Counted from the first letter of the stretch, positions 7,252 through 14,457 are shown. The stretch: DNA of 17,107 nucleotides from an uncultured beta proteobacterium (GCA_903910495.1 CAIVZW010000659.1:1-17107), one strand, 5' to 3'. Notes: generated from the sequence alone by a model not told the origin. Translations and numbers: made by a program.

Positions 7252-8008
7252 CAGGGCTATCGCATACGCAGATGTCGTAAACCCTGGAGGGAACTCGTTT
7301 ACAAGCAATGAGTTATGACGGGGGCTTGTAAGCCCGGTTGAAATGGCGTCTACTCTCGATTTTTGTCGAGGTTGGAAATGACGCTGACTGAGGCATTTGC
7401 TGAGTTGCAAGACCCGCGCACGGGACCGGCGCAACGGCATGATCTGCGCGAGATGATTCTGATGGCGCTGTGTGCAGATTTGCCGAGGGCGATACGGGCG
7501 GGTTTGGCACCTTGCCGGTCAGCGGCTATCAGACGGTCGGGAAAGACCATGGCATGATCGAAACCAGAAACCATCTGTGGGTGACCGATCTGACTTGGCT
7601 GGAGTGATCGATCCGGCAGCACTAGCCGAAGTTGGTGGGCGTCGGCATGGTGGAACGGGTACGCGAGATCAAGGGCAAGACTTCGACTGAGCGTGCGTTC
7701 TACATCGGGTCGAAGGGGATTGCCAATGCCGAAACCTTTGCCAACGCAGCGCGCCGTCATTGGGGGATCGAAAATAGTTTGCATTTGGTACTCAATGTCA
7801 CGTTCCACGAAGACGCCTACCGGGTTGGCAAAAGCCATGCCCCGAAGAACCTGTCAGCCTTGCGCAAGTTCGCCCTGACTTTGCTGCGTCAGGATCACCG
7901 ATACCCAAAACGAAGCCTGCGTAGCCGCCGCGAAACAGCCGACCGAATTCCAGACTATCGCGCCTCATTGCTCGGATTGGCTACCTGAGTCCAAATGCAA
8001 TTGCCCTG
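7252..8008 (+). mobile_element. ISAs1-family insertion sequence, internally deleted (757 bp)
   Basis: The ends are visible. Left terminal repeat CAGGGCTATCGCAT (7252-7265) matches the reverse complement of the right end, CAGGGCAATTGCAT (7995-8008), at 12 of 14 bases, and the whole is flanked by perfect 10-bp direct repeats. Intact members are around 1.2 kb as I recall, so roughly 500 bp is missing, all from inside the transposase gene. The transposase stop lies just before the right repeat, as usual. The element transposed here intact (target duplication made) and decayed afterwards, or moved in trans as a deletion derivative. Confidence 0.85.
7378..7988 (+). pseudogene. ISAs1-family transposase remnant (internal deletion, frameshift, two stops)
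   Basis: The N-terminal piece MTLTEAFAELQDPRTG followed by HDLREMILMALCAD is the family's associated domain. Around 7490 similarity stops and resumes in another frame with GKDHGMIETRN and LWVTDLTWLE, the C-terminal part of the DDE domain. Then come in-frame stops TGA (7605-7607) and TAG (7623-7625), and after those the C-terminus VERVREIKGKTSTERAFYI, ARRHWGIENSLHLVL, HEDAYRVGKSHAPKNLSALR. Most of the catalytic core is missing, so it cannot be active. The upstream ATG at 7363 is also in frame; the family usually starts at or near 7378. Confidence 0.85.
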
Positions 8009-8018
8009 AATTCGAAGT
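8009..8018. repeat. Right target-site duplication of the ISAs1 element
   Basis: AATTCGAAGT, the exact partner of 7242-7251. Removing the element and one copy rejoins the fkbM upstream region to the sequence before the GT2 ghost copy. Confidence 0.85.
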
Positions 8019-8051
8019 CTTTTTCGGCGGAGCGTAGGAGATGCGTAGGAG

Positions 8052-8275
8052 GACAGACAATTTCGATATCACGAAGTATAATGAACACTTCAATTTTGAA
8101 TGGCCGCAAGACTGTCCAAGTGATAAGTGATCTATGCCAGCTCTGTCACAACGGATGTAATTCCGGGTAAAGAGAGGCTGTGGGATAAACTGAAAGACCA
8201 TAGCTTGGTACACATGGTCTGGATGCATCCCTATCGGCCTTTTTACGCTACAGAACAATTTCTGTTTTATTAGCA
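8052..8275 (+). pseudogene. Decayed partial copy of the GT2 glycosyltransferase gene
   Basis: This stretch aligns with bases ~5631-5850 of the intact GT2 gene on the same strand. The start reads DNFDITKYNEHFNFE against DNLDISLCNAHFHFE in the gene. A second part, after small indels that shift frame and a TGA, reads TDVIPGKERLWDKLKDHSL then VHMVWMHPYR, against TDVIPGKEWLRDKLKNNSL then VHMVWMHLYR. The tract TTGGTACACATGGTCTGGAT is identical in both. No reading frame is open across it, and the rest of the gene is absent on both sides. It is therefore a dead fragment, either of a tandem duplicate or of a close relative imported with the IS elements. Confidence 0.82.
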
Positions 8276-8310
8276 CTTACTCAGCAGTCAGAAATATAAG
8301 CTACAGAAGG

Positions 8311-8497
8311 ACTCTGGAAAAGCGTCAAGTATGAGGAGGTCTATCTGAAAGCCTACGATTCAGTCTCCGCCGCCAAGACCAATTTGGGTGTGTATCTGAA
8401 CTTCTTTAACACCCGCGTACCGCATCAGTCGCTTGACGGCAAGACGCCCGATACGATCTACTACGCGGGTCTGCCGCAAGAGAGAATCGCGGCATGA
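8311..8497 (+). pseudogene. IS3-family transposase (orfB) C-terminal remnant
   Basis: Frame 8312-8497 encodes LWKSVKYEEVYLKAYDSVSA, then LNFFNTRVPHQSLDGKTPDT and a TGA stop. This is the end of the integrase-like (rve) DDE domain of IS3-family OrfB, including the usual RLWRSVKYEEVYL and YN-R-PHSSLDG-TP blocks. Upstream of 8311 the similarity stops abruptly, so only ~61 residues remain. No start and no left end are visible. Confidence 0.82.
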
Positions 8498-8517
8498 TGT
8501 CCGGGTTACCCACCGGG

Positions 8518-8625
8518 GCCGGCTCTCTGTTTCAGGCGGCCAAGCGCAAGGCGCGCGGCTATGGCAATTTCTCCACGATCCGCACGGTCGTCTTCCTCCT
8601 CGCCTGCAAGCTCGATTTTAGCTAA
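8518..8625 (+). pseudogene. ISL3-family transposase C-terminal remnant
   Basis: The frame ending at TAA 8623 encodes SLFQAAKRKARGYGNFSTIR, then TVVFLLACKLDFS. This is the end of ISL3-family transposases (typically 'IQAAKRKARGYR-f-t-R-viflL-gKLdf'). Only about 35 residues survive, starting within ~20 nt after the IS3 remnant's stop. The matching right terminal repeat follows at 8642-8669. Confidence 0.7.
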
Positions 8626-8641
8626 ATCAACCCCCATGCCG

Positions 8642-8669
8642 CTTAACCCACTCGTTTTTCAAAAGAGCC
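8642..8669. repeat. Right terminal inverted repeat of an ISL3-family element
   Basis: Read from the outside inward (reverse complement), the sequence ending at 8669 begins GGCTCTTTTGAAAAACGA. ISL3-family ends typically begin GGCTCTT. It lies 16 nt after the ISL3 transposase stop, as expected. No left-end partner was found in the window. Confidence 0.65.
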
Positions 8670-8675
8670 GTCAAT

Positions 8676-9094
8676 CTGTATATCAACATCCCGGTCGCCT
8701 GCTGATAACCGCCAACTGCGGTGGCAGCAATGGCTATCGTGTGCGCTTGTGGCGTAGGGAGTTGCAGACTCTCGCCGATGCACTGCAATTGCAGATACAA
8801 GTCTGTCATTTCCCGCCATGTACCAACAAATGGAACAAGATTGAACACCGCATGTTCTGCCACATCACCGCCAACTGGAGAGGACGCCCGCTGGTTAGCC
8901 GTCAAGTCGTAGTCAATTTGATCGGAAGTACGACGACCCAAGAAGGCTTGCGCATCAACGCCGCTCTTGATGAATAAATCTACAGGCTATGAATCAAAAT
9001 TTCCGACGAGGAACTAGCTGCGCTCGCCATTGAATGCGACGAATTTCATGGCGAGTGGAACTATCGATTGATGCCTCGAAGTCAGATCGTCTAA
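8676..9094 (+). pseudogene. ISAzo13-family transposase C-terminal remnant with two in-frame stops
   Basis: In one frame: HPGRLLITANCGGSNGYRVR, LQIQVCHFPPCTNKWNKIEH, FCHITANWRGRPLVSRQVVV, TTTQEGLRINAALDE, then TAA (8975-8977) and TGA (8990-8992). The same frame then continues KISDEELAALAIECDEFHGE, WNYRLMPRSQIV and a stop at 9092. These are the ordered C-terminal blocks of ISAzo13-family transposases (aDgGGSNG, CHFPPGTSKWNKIEH, FHGEWNY). The N-terminal half is gone. The frame is open upstream into the ISL3 remnant (to an ATG at 8561), but that part is not transposase. It ends 59 nt before the ligase start. Confidence 0.85.
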
Positions 9095-9143
9095 ATCGTA
9101 TTGTTCATGTTATTTTTGCTCGATTCCTAAGTGCATCCTTTTC

Positions 9144-9148
9144 GGAGG
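9144..9148 (+). promoter_or_regulatory. Ribosome binding site GGAGG deciding the WaaL-like start
   Basis: GGAGG sits 5 nt before ATG 9154. It favours that start over the in-frame ATG at 9034, which would add 40 residues read out of frame from the ISAzo13 remnant. Confidence 0.75.
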
Positions 9149-9153
9149 TCTTG

Positions 9154-10491
9154 ATGGCTAACACATTCTGGGCGTGGTGGCTGCCAGTCTGGTTATTTGC
9201 GCTCTATTTCATCTACCCGATCCCACACACAATTGCGTTACGCAATTTATTGCTTATGATTGGCTTGATCTCTTGCTTATGGACCATCAGGAGGGATAAA
9301 ACTTTGATTATTGACTGGCAGAGGCTAAAGACCTTTCGCCTCTGCGGCTGGTTGCTGACGATACTGACGGGCTGGTTGCTTTTCCAGTCTGCACTGATTT
9401 CACCCTACCCCCACTTGGCTCTTGACCATATGCGCGGTGATTGGCTGAACGAATTATTGGTAGCAATGACTGGAGGGTGCGCCATTCTTATTTCCCATCA
9501 CCGGGGTATCAAGCGCCCTCTTGCTGCTATCGTATTGGCACTTTTTTCCCATATTGTTCTCTTGTTAGGTTATCAGGCGTGGCAATGGATACAGACTGGG
9601 GTTTATCCGTTCGGGCAGACCCCTTTTGCCCAAAAAGATTATCACAGCATGATCGTGACCACGCTGATTGCACTGTTGCTCAGCGAGTTGCTAACGCACG
9701 ATTCCTCTTTTTCAAAACGCTTTTCCGATCATGCCTTGGTATCAATCCCAGTTATTCTGATAATGCTGGCATTTTCAATCATTGCTACTGTTACGCTTCT
9801 AGCGAGAAATGCAGTAATCATTACAGTTATCTTGCTCGTGCTAAGTGCCGTCATCTTTTTTGTGACTACCAATCGTGCTGGCGGGAAAGCTCTGCCTGCA
9901 TTAATCATATTATTGATACTATCAGGAGCAATCGGCTGGGCTGGACTACGAAGTGATTCTCGCTGGCAAGGTTTTTCCGAAGCGGCGAGTGCCGCCTTCG
10001 ATATTAAAAACAACCTGGCCTGGCTTGATGGTGCAAAATATCCGCGCCCACTTATGTCGAATGGTGAAGCTGTCGAAGAGTCAGCCTACTCGCGACTGGC
10101 GTGGGCAAAGGTCGCCATCGAGCAAATACAGGTTTATCCCCTCGGGCTTGGTTACGGCCACCAGGCCTTCGGCTGGGCTGTCAATCGTTCATACAATGTG
10201 CAGACCGGTCTCGAAAGCAGTCACTCCGGCCTGCTCGATTTCACCCTGGCCAATGGCGTTCCCGGTCTCATCCTCTGGCTTGCGCTCTCAGGCGCACTGA
10301 TTGGCACCGGCTGGCGCGCTTTTCGGAAGGAAGGATCGCCGACCGGATTGATACTGGCATTTTCGGTCGTTGCGTATCTTTTGCGCTGCCTCCTTGATGG
10401 ACACCTCTCAGGTTTTCGACTCGAAATGTATGCATTGCTGGTTGGCGCCATTGTCATGGCTCAAGCATCGGAAAAACAGCAATGCAGCTGA
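9154..10491 (+). CDS. waaL: O-antigen ligase (WaaL / Wzy_C family membrane protein)
   Basis: A 445-residue polytopic inner-membrane protein with many hydrophobic helices, starting WAWWLPVWLFALYFIYPI. After a run of helices comes a large loop (about 285-360) holding SRLAWAKVAIEQ (R314), PLGLGYGHQAFG and SSHSGLLDFTLANGVPG, with H357 in the position of the conserved ligase His. Helices resume after it. Such enzymes join undecaprenyl-linked glycan to lipid A-core on the periplasmic side. A Wzy-like polymerase is the alternative; the core glycosyltransferases around it favour ligase. The start is set by GGAGG at 9144. The first two thirds are AT-rich (about 42% over two sampled 60-base lines), the end GC-rich (about 59%). 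It overlaps the next gene by 10 nt. Confidence 0.83.
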   Translation: MANTFWAWWLPVWLFALYFIYPIPHTIALRNLLLMIGLISCLWTIRRDKTLIIDWQRLKTFRLCGWLLTILTGWLLFQSALISPYPHLALDHMRGDWLNELLVAMTGGCAILISHHRGIKRPLAAIVLALFSHIVLLLGYQAWQWIQTGVYPFGQTPFAQKDYHSMIVTTLIALLLSELLTHDSSFSKRFSDHALVSIPVILIMLAFSIIATVTLLARNAVIITVILLVLSAVIFFVTTNRAGGKALPALIILLILSGAIGWAGLRSDSRWQGFSEAASAAFDIKNNLAWLDGAKYPRPLMSNGEAVEESAYSRLAWAKVAIEQIQVYPLGLGYGHQAFGWAVNRSYNVQTGLESSHSGLLDFTLANGVPGLILWLALSGALIGTGWRAFRKEGSPTGLILAFSVVAYLLRCLLDGHLSGFRLEMYALLVGAIVMAQASEKQQCS

Positions 10492-11618
10492 CACAGATCA
10501 ATCTGCAACCGCAGTTCGGTGGCGGTGAGGTTTACACCGCGTTCCTTTGCCGCGCGCTCGACCGTCTTGGCATTCCGACCCGGCTTTTCGCGCATCCCGA
10601 CGCCACGTTCTGGGAACGACTCGGCCTGCCGGAAAACACCCGAATTGAACGAGCCTCGAGCAGCGAAGAAGTGCTGAAGGCGCTGCCACACGAAACGCTC
10701 TGGCTTCTCGGCCATGGTCCACTGCCAAAACAGTTGATAAGCAAACATGATCCACGCTGGTTACTGACCGCCATGGCGCACATGCCGCTTCAAGGCCGAA
10801 ATCCACGCAGTTTTGACGGGCACAACATGGTCTTTCCGGTATCTAGCTGGGTACGCGAAGGACTGATCTCGGCGGGCGTCTTATCCTGGCAGGAACCACT
10901 TTATGGAGTTGCCGAACTGAGCGGTCGTTCCACTACTGGCGTCCAGCAGATTCAAAATCATACCCGCTACGACTGGGATCAGCGAAAGCTGCGCGACCGA
11001 TTATTGGGAAAGTTCCAGCCCTTCACCAAGCCATTTGTAAAACAAATTACCTTCCAAAGGCGCCCCGGCCTGACGCTGGGAATCGTCTCCCGACTGACGC
11101 CAATCAAGCAATTTCCACTCCTTTTTTTCTTGCTGACGCCAATTCTGATACGCTTCCCAAGCATCAACATCGAGATCTTTGGCAGTGGAGGTTACGCCTC
11201 GGTTCGTGATCTGGAGAATACACTCAAGCCGATTGCCGACCGTGTTCGGTTCTGGGGTCACCAGGACAATGTAAGGAATGTTTACGCACAGCTTGACTAT
11301 CTGATGACAGGATTACCCGAGAAAGAGGCTCTCGGCCTTAACGTGATTGAGGCACAAGCCTGTAACCTGCCCGTATTGGCGATAAAATCACCTCCTTTCA
11401 CCGAAACCGTGTCAGAAGACGTCACCGGTTATTTCTATAGAGACCCACGTGAAGATGAGGGGGCCGACTTCTCCCGCTTGCTCGACAAACTGCTGGCACT
11501 TGAAACAACATTGAAACCAGCACAAGCGACTGATCATTTATCCCGATTCTCGTTCGATGCGTTCGTCGAACGCCTTCGCCCAATTGTGACATGGGCCGAA
11601 GCGGGGATCCGGAAATGA
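10482..11618 (+). CDS. Glycosyltransferase family 4, first of a paralogous pair
   Basis: A 378-residue GT-B enzyme. The acceptor-side glycine loop is INLQPQFGGGEVYTAFLCRA near the start. The central donor-domain entry is RRPGLTLGIVSRLTPIKQFP, followed by IEIFGSG and DRVRFWGHQDNV. The EX7E motif is EKEALGLNVIEAQACNLPVL, with both Glu present. It aligns along its length with 12618-13778 (both share YDWD/VDWD-RRKLRD, GLTLGIVSR and DYLxTGLPE). This suggests an old duplication and related but different sugar linkages. ATG 10482 lies inside the ligase's last codons. It ends with an ATGA overlap onto the GT9 gene. The first part is GC-rich. Confidence 0.87.
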   Translation: MQLTQINLQPQFGGGEVYTAFLCRALDRLGIPTRLFAHPDATFWERLGLPENTRIERASSSEEVLKALPHETLWLLGHGPLPKQLISKHDPRWLLTAMAHMPLQGRNPRSFDGHNMVFPVSSWVREGLISAGVLSWQEPLYGVAELSGRSTTGVQQIQNHTRYDWDQRKLRDRLLGKFQPFTKPFVKQITFQRRPGLTLGIVSRLTPIKQFPLLFFLLTPILIRFPSINIEIFGSGGYASVRDLENTLKPIADRVRFWGHQDNVRNVYAQLDYLMTGLPEKEALGLNVIEAQACNLPVLAIKSPPFTETVSEDVTGYFYRDPREDEGADFSRLLDKLLALETTLKPAQATDHLSRFSFDAFVERLRPIVTWAEAGIRK

Positions 11619-12628
11619 AAATTCTCGTCATCCGCCGCGACAATATTGGTGATCTGGTCTGTACAACACCGGTCTTTTCCAGCCTGAGACGCGCGTTCCC
11701 TACTGCCTACATTGCAGCACTGGTAAACTCCTACAGCGCCCCAGTCATCTCGAACAACCCCGATATAAACGACGTATTCACCTACACCAAAGGGAAGCAT
11801 GGCGCTAACGAACAAGGAGTAATTCGCCGCTGGAAAAGCACGCTTTCTCTATTGTGGAAACTTCGTGCGCGTCAATTCGATGTGGTGATTGCCATTAATA
11901 AATCGTCGCTTTCGCTGGCCCGATTATTGGCAGCAAAACGTATCATTACGGCCGGCGAACCTGCGGGGCCTGACGTCATTTCACTGCAGAAAATCCTGTC
12001 TCTGCACGCTGTCGAGGCCGCTCACAACTATTTGTCACTTCTCGGTATCCAATCCCCCCCCGGGCCTTTGCGCATCTACCCTGACCCAAGCTTGCTAAAA
12101 ACAGGATTGCTGCCCTCTGCACCAAGTGGCAAACCGTTCATTGGCCTACACCTGTCGGCTCGCAAGTCCTCACAGCGCTGGCCAGTCGAATGTTTTGCCT
12201 TGCTGGCGAAGAAACTCTTCACTGCACGTGGGGCCTCTTTTCGAGTGTTCTGGTCACCTGGCACGCAATCCAATCCGCTCCATCCCGGCGATGACGAAAA
12301 GGCTGAACACTTCAGATTTGTCACACAGAAACTTCCTGTTCAACTCTGTCCGACAACTCAACTGGGCGAACTTATTGCTGCAATGTCCCTGTGCGACCTG
12401 GTTATTTGTGGTGATGGAGGTGCCATGCATATCGGGGCTGGCCTAGGCAAACCGGTGATCGCTCTCTTTGGAGACTCTGATCCCCAGCGGTGGCGACCGT
12501 GGGGGGTGCCTAACAAAGTACTCCAAGCTGTATCGCGCGATGTTGCGGACATCACTGTGGAAGATGTTTTAATCGCATCACTTTCCATGCTCGATCAAAC
12601 CGAAATGGTGGCTGTTCATGAACAATGA
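11615..12628 (+). CDS. Glycosyltransferase family 9 (heptosyltransferase-like)
   Basis: 337 residues from ATG 11615, which overlaps the previous stop as ATGA. The frame is open to an ATG at 11591, but homology begins at MKILVIRRDNIGDLVCTTPV, the GT9 N-terminus. Later come IGLHLSARKSSQRWPVECFA, DLVICGDGGAMHIGAGLGKP and IALFGDSDPQRWRPWG, the GT9 donor-site blocks. The usual D-S/T-GP is DGGAMH here, a mild variant. Probably adds a heptose or similar sugar from an ADP-sugar in the cytoplasm. It carries a run of eight C (12054-12061) at codons 147-149. It sits between two paralogous GT4 genes. Confidence 0.85.
   Translation: MKILVIRRDNIGDLVCTTPVFSSLRRAFPTAYIAALVNSYSAPVISNNPDINDVFTYTKGKHGANEQGVIRRWKSTLSLLWKLRARQFDVVIAINKSSLSLARLLAAKRIITAGEPAGPDVISLQKILSLHAVEAAHNYLSLLGIQSPPGPLRIYPDPSLLKTGLLPSAPSGKPFIGLHLSARKSSQRWPVECFALLAKKLFTARGASFRVFWSPGTQSNPLHPGDDEKAEHFRFVTQKLPVQLCPTTQLGELIAAMSLCDLVICGDGGAMHIGAGLGKPVIALFGDSDPQRWRPWGVPNKVLQAVSRDVADITVEDVLIASLSMLDQTEMVAVHEQ
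12054..12061 (+). repeat. C8 homopolymer inside the GT9 gene
   Basis: Eight consecutive C inside the codons for S-P-P (TCC CCC CCC). Loss or gain of one base would frameshift the gene at about residue 147 of 337. Poly-C tracts of this kind are known contingency sites in lipopolysaccharide genes of some bacteria, but eight bases is at the short end. Confidence 0.5.
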
Positions 12629-13778
12629 GAAAGGCACAATTTACCAACTCAATCTTTCACCGTCTCTGGGCGGAGCGGAAGTTTTTACAGGTTTTTTTTC
12701 GTGCGCACTATCCTTCCTCGGGTGGCCTACAACGATCATTACTTCCTGTAAGGCAGATTATTGGCAACGGCTCGATCTTGGCCAAGGGCAAATAATCCAG
12801 GCAACGTCGGAAAGAGAAATCATTGATTCGATCCCTGATGGATCAACGCTGGTAGTACATTCCTCAGCACCGGAAACTCTTATCCGAGCGTTATCGGACA
12901 GAACCACTCTCGTCGCTCTTGCCCATCAAGCTCTCTACAACGACAAACAGCCAAGCTATTACCGCTTTGCAAAATTTTTGGTGCCAGTGTCTCATTACGT
13001 CATAGAAACGCTGAGTAAACACGGTTACACCAACATATTTCCTGTGCCGTTCTACGGCATAGGAAATATTAAGGCCAGCCAAGGAATGCAAATTTCACAA
13101 GGTCCTTTAGTTGACTGGGATCGAAGAAAACTTCGTGACAAACTCCTTGCACGATTGGAGCCGCTAACATTTCTTGTCAGAGGGAAACGCTCTTATTCGA
13201 AACGTCCAGGAATAACTCTGGGAATCGTTTCCAGAATTGCTGACCTCAAGCAATTCCCCACTCTATTTACCCATATAGCGAAGCAGATTCAGGCACGACC
13301 CAATATTTGGGTTGAGGTATTCGGAAGTGCAGTCGGTTACCGCGAGCTTCAGAGGTTCAGAAAAGCGGTCAAACCAATAAAGGATCGAGTACGCTACTGG
13401 GGAATGCAAACCGACTTAGTACCCGTTTATGGCAGTATCGATTATTTACTGACGGGTCTCCCTGAAAGAGAGGCGCTAGGTTTAAACGTCATTGAGGCAC
13501 AGATGTGCGGCACACCAGTTGTTGCTCCAAGATCCGGCCCTTTTATTGAGACGGTTATTGACGGGGATAGCGGCTACCTTTATCTTGACCCGCGCTCGGA
13601 TGGAGGACAGGATTTTGCCAGAATGCTTGATCTGATCGTGAAAAGCGGCTCGCATCCGGATCCACGATCAAACATAAATCATCTGAAACAGTTTGAATTC
13701 CCGGTTTTTTGTCGCCGGGTAGACCACTTGATGTCCTTCATTAATAAAAAAGGGTATGACTCTCATGTCGATTCGTAG
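12618..13778 (+). CDS. Glycosyltransferase family 4, second of a paralogous pair
   Basis: A 386-residue GT-B enzyme. The start is YQLNLSPSLGGAEVFTGFFS; the middle has VDWDRRKLRDKLLARLEPLT, KRPGITLGIVSRIADLKQFP, IWVEVFGSA and DRVRYWGMQTDLV. The EX7E motif is EREALGLNVIEAQMCGTPVV, with both Glu intact. It is clearly paralogous to 10482-11618 but AT-richer, so the two were not copied recently. Function: transfer of an unknown sugar onto the growing core/O-chain. Its ATG overlaps the GT9 gene by 11 nt. A run of eight T (12692-12699) falls at codons 25-28 and belongs to a 14-base string also found in the DUF707 gene. Confidence 0.87.
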   Translation: MNNEKGTIYQLNLSPSLGGAEVFTGFFSCALSFLGWPTTIITSCKADYWQRLDLGQGQIIQATSEREIIDSIPDGSTLVVHSSAPETLIRALSDRTTLVALAHQALYNDKQPSYYRFAKFLVPVSHYVIETLSKHGYTNIFPVPFYGIGNIKASQGMQISQGPLVDWDRRKLRDKLLARLEPLTFLVRGKRSYSKRPGITLGIVSRIADLKQFPTLFTHIAKQIQARPNIWVEVFGSAVGYRELQRFRKAVKPIKDRVRYWGMQTDLVPVYGSIDYLLTGLPEREALGLNVIEAQMCGTPVVAPRSGPFIETVIDGDSGYLYLDPRSDGGQDFARMLDLIVKSGSHPDPRSNINHLKQFEFPVFCRRVDHLMSFINKKGYDSHVDS

Positions 13779-14457
13779 CAACTGGCCAAAGCACGCTGCC
13801 GCACCTGAAACACACGAGAGAGTCTTTTCGATTGTTCTGGATCACATTGCCGGAGCACCGGAGGATACGTTCACCGCATGTGACGTTCCCTGCGGCGCGG
13901 GTTCATTCTCAAGACGCATCTCCGAAGCCGGCGTTAATGTCACTGCTGTGGATATTACCGCAGCCGATAACTTTGTTTTTGATCCTGCCAAACGCATACT
14001 TCATGACTGCAACATGGGGCTACCTTTCGATGATGAGAGCCTTGATCTGGTCATTTCAATAGAGGGCATAGAACACCTTGAGAATCCGTCCTGCTTTATT
14101 CGTGAATGCGCGCGCATAGCCAAACCCGGAGGACTGATCATACTGACGACACCTAATGTTGATAGTTTCCGATCACGAAAATATGCATTCTTCAGGGGTT
14201 TTCACAAATACTTTGGCCCTGGCGAGAATGGACAGAAGGACTCAGGACATCTGCTTCCTGTAGATGCCATGTTTGTCGTCAATATGGCTCGTAAAACCGG
14301 GCTTGAAGTTATTGACATCACATCAAACAGGCAGGCCGGGAAGACATTGTTAATAGAATCTTTCCGAAAAAAACTTCAGGAAAGTCTACCTGAATATTTG
14401 CGTAGCGCAGCAATCTTTTATGGCGAAGTTGCCATTTACGTTATGAAAAAACTGTAA
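13765..14457 (+). CDS. Class I SAM-dependent methyltransferase (Methyltransf_11 type)
   Basis: 230 residues from ATG 13765; an in-frame ATG at 13756 lies only 1 nt after AAGGG (13750-13754), while 13765 is 10 nt away, so the second is preferred. SAM-binding motif I is FTACDVPCGAGSFSRRISEAG with an acidic next strand VTAVDI. Then come LPFDDESLDLVISIEGIEHL and the KPGGLIILTTPN block. The C-terminal part (YFGPGENGQKDSGHLLPVDA) may recognise the substrate. Likely methylates a sugar or terminates a chain in this glycan pathway, which is inferred from context. It overlaps the end of the preceding GT4 gene and is followed by a 112-nt gap, so it probably closes this group. Confidence 0.83.
   Translation: MSIRSNWPKHAAAPETHERVFSIVLDHIAGAPEDTFTACDVPCGAGSFSRRISEAGVNVTAVDITAADNFVFDPAKRILHDCNMGLPFDDESLDLVISIEGIEHLENPSCFIRECARIAKPGGLIILTTPNVDSFRSRKYAFFRGFHKYFGPGENGQKDSGHLLPVDAMFVVNMARKTGLEVIDITSNRQAGKTLLIESFRKKLQESLPEYLRSAAIFYGEVAIYVMKKL

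Noticed and set aside
7350..7838. 162-codon open frame on the - strand in the ISAs1 element
   Set aside because: Antisense to the transposase remnant, whose + strand frames carry recognisable ISAs1 blocks.
8521..8535. GGCTCT start that looks like a left ISL3 terminal repeat
   Set aside because: Only the first six bases match the right end at 8669. The sequence is explained as ISL3 transposase coding for GSLFQ.
8561..8977. 138-codon open frame starting in the ISL3 remnant
   Set aside because: Only the part after about 8676 is ISAzo13 transposase. The beginning is ISL3 sequence out of frame, so it is a chance fusion and not a gene.
7265..9030. CRISPR array or tRNA attachment site in the IS-rich stretch
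   Set aside because: No regularly spaced repeats and no tRNA-like sequence were seen. The only direct repeat is the ISAs1 target duplication.
9100..9143. Promoter for waaL in the AT-rich gap
   Set aside because: TTGTTC with a weak -10 (TTCCTA) at 17 nt is too poor to list as a feature.
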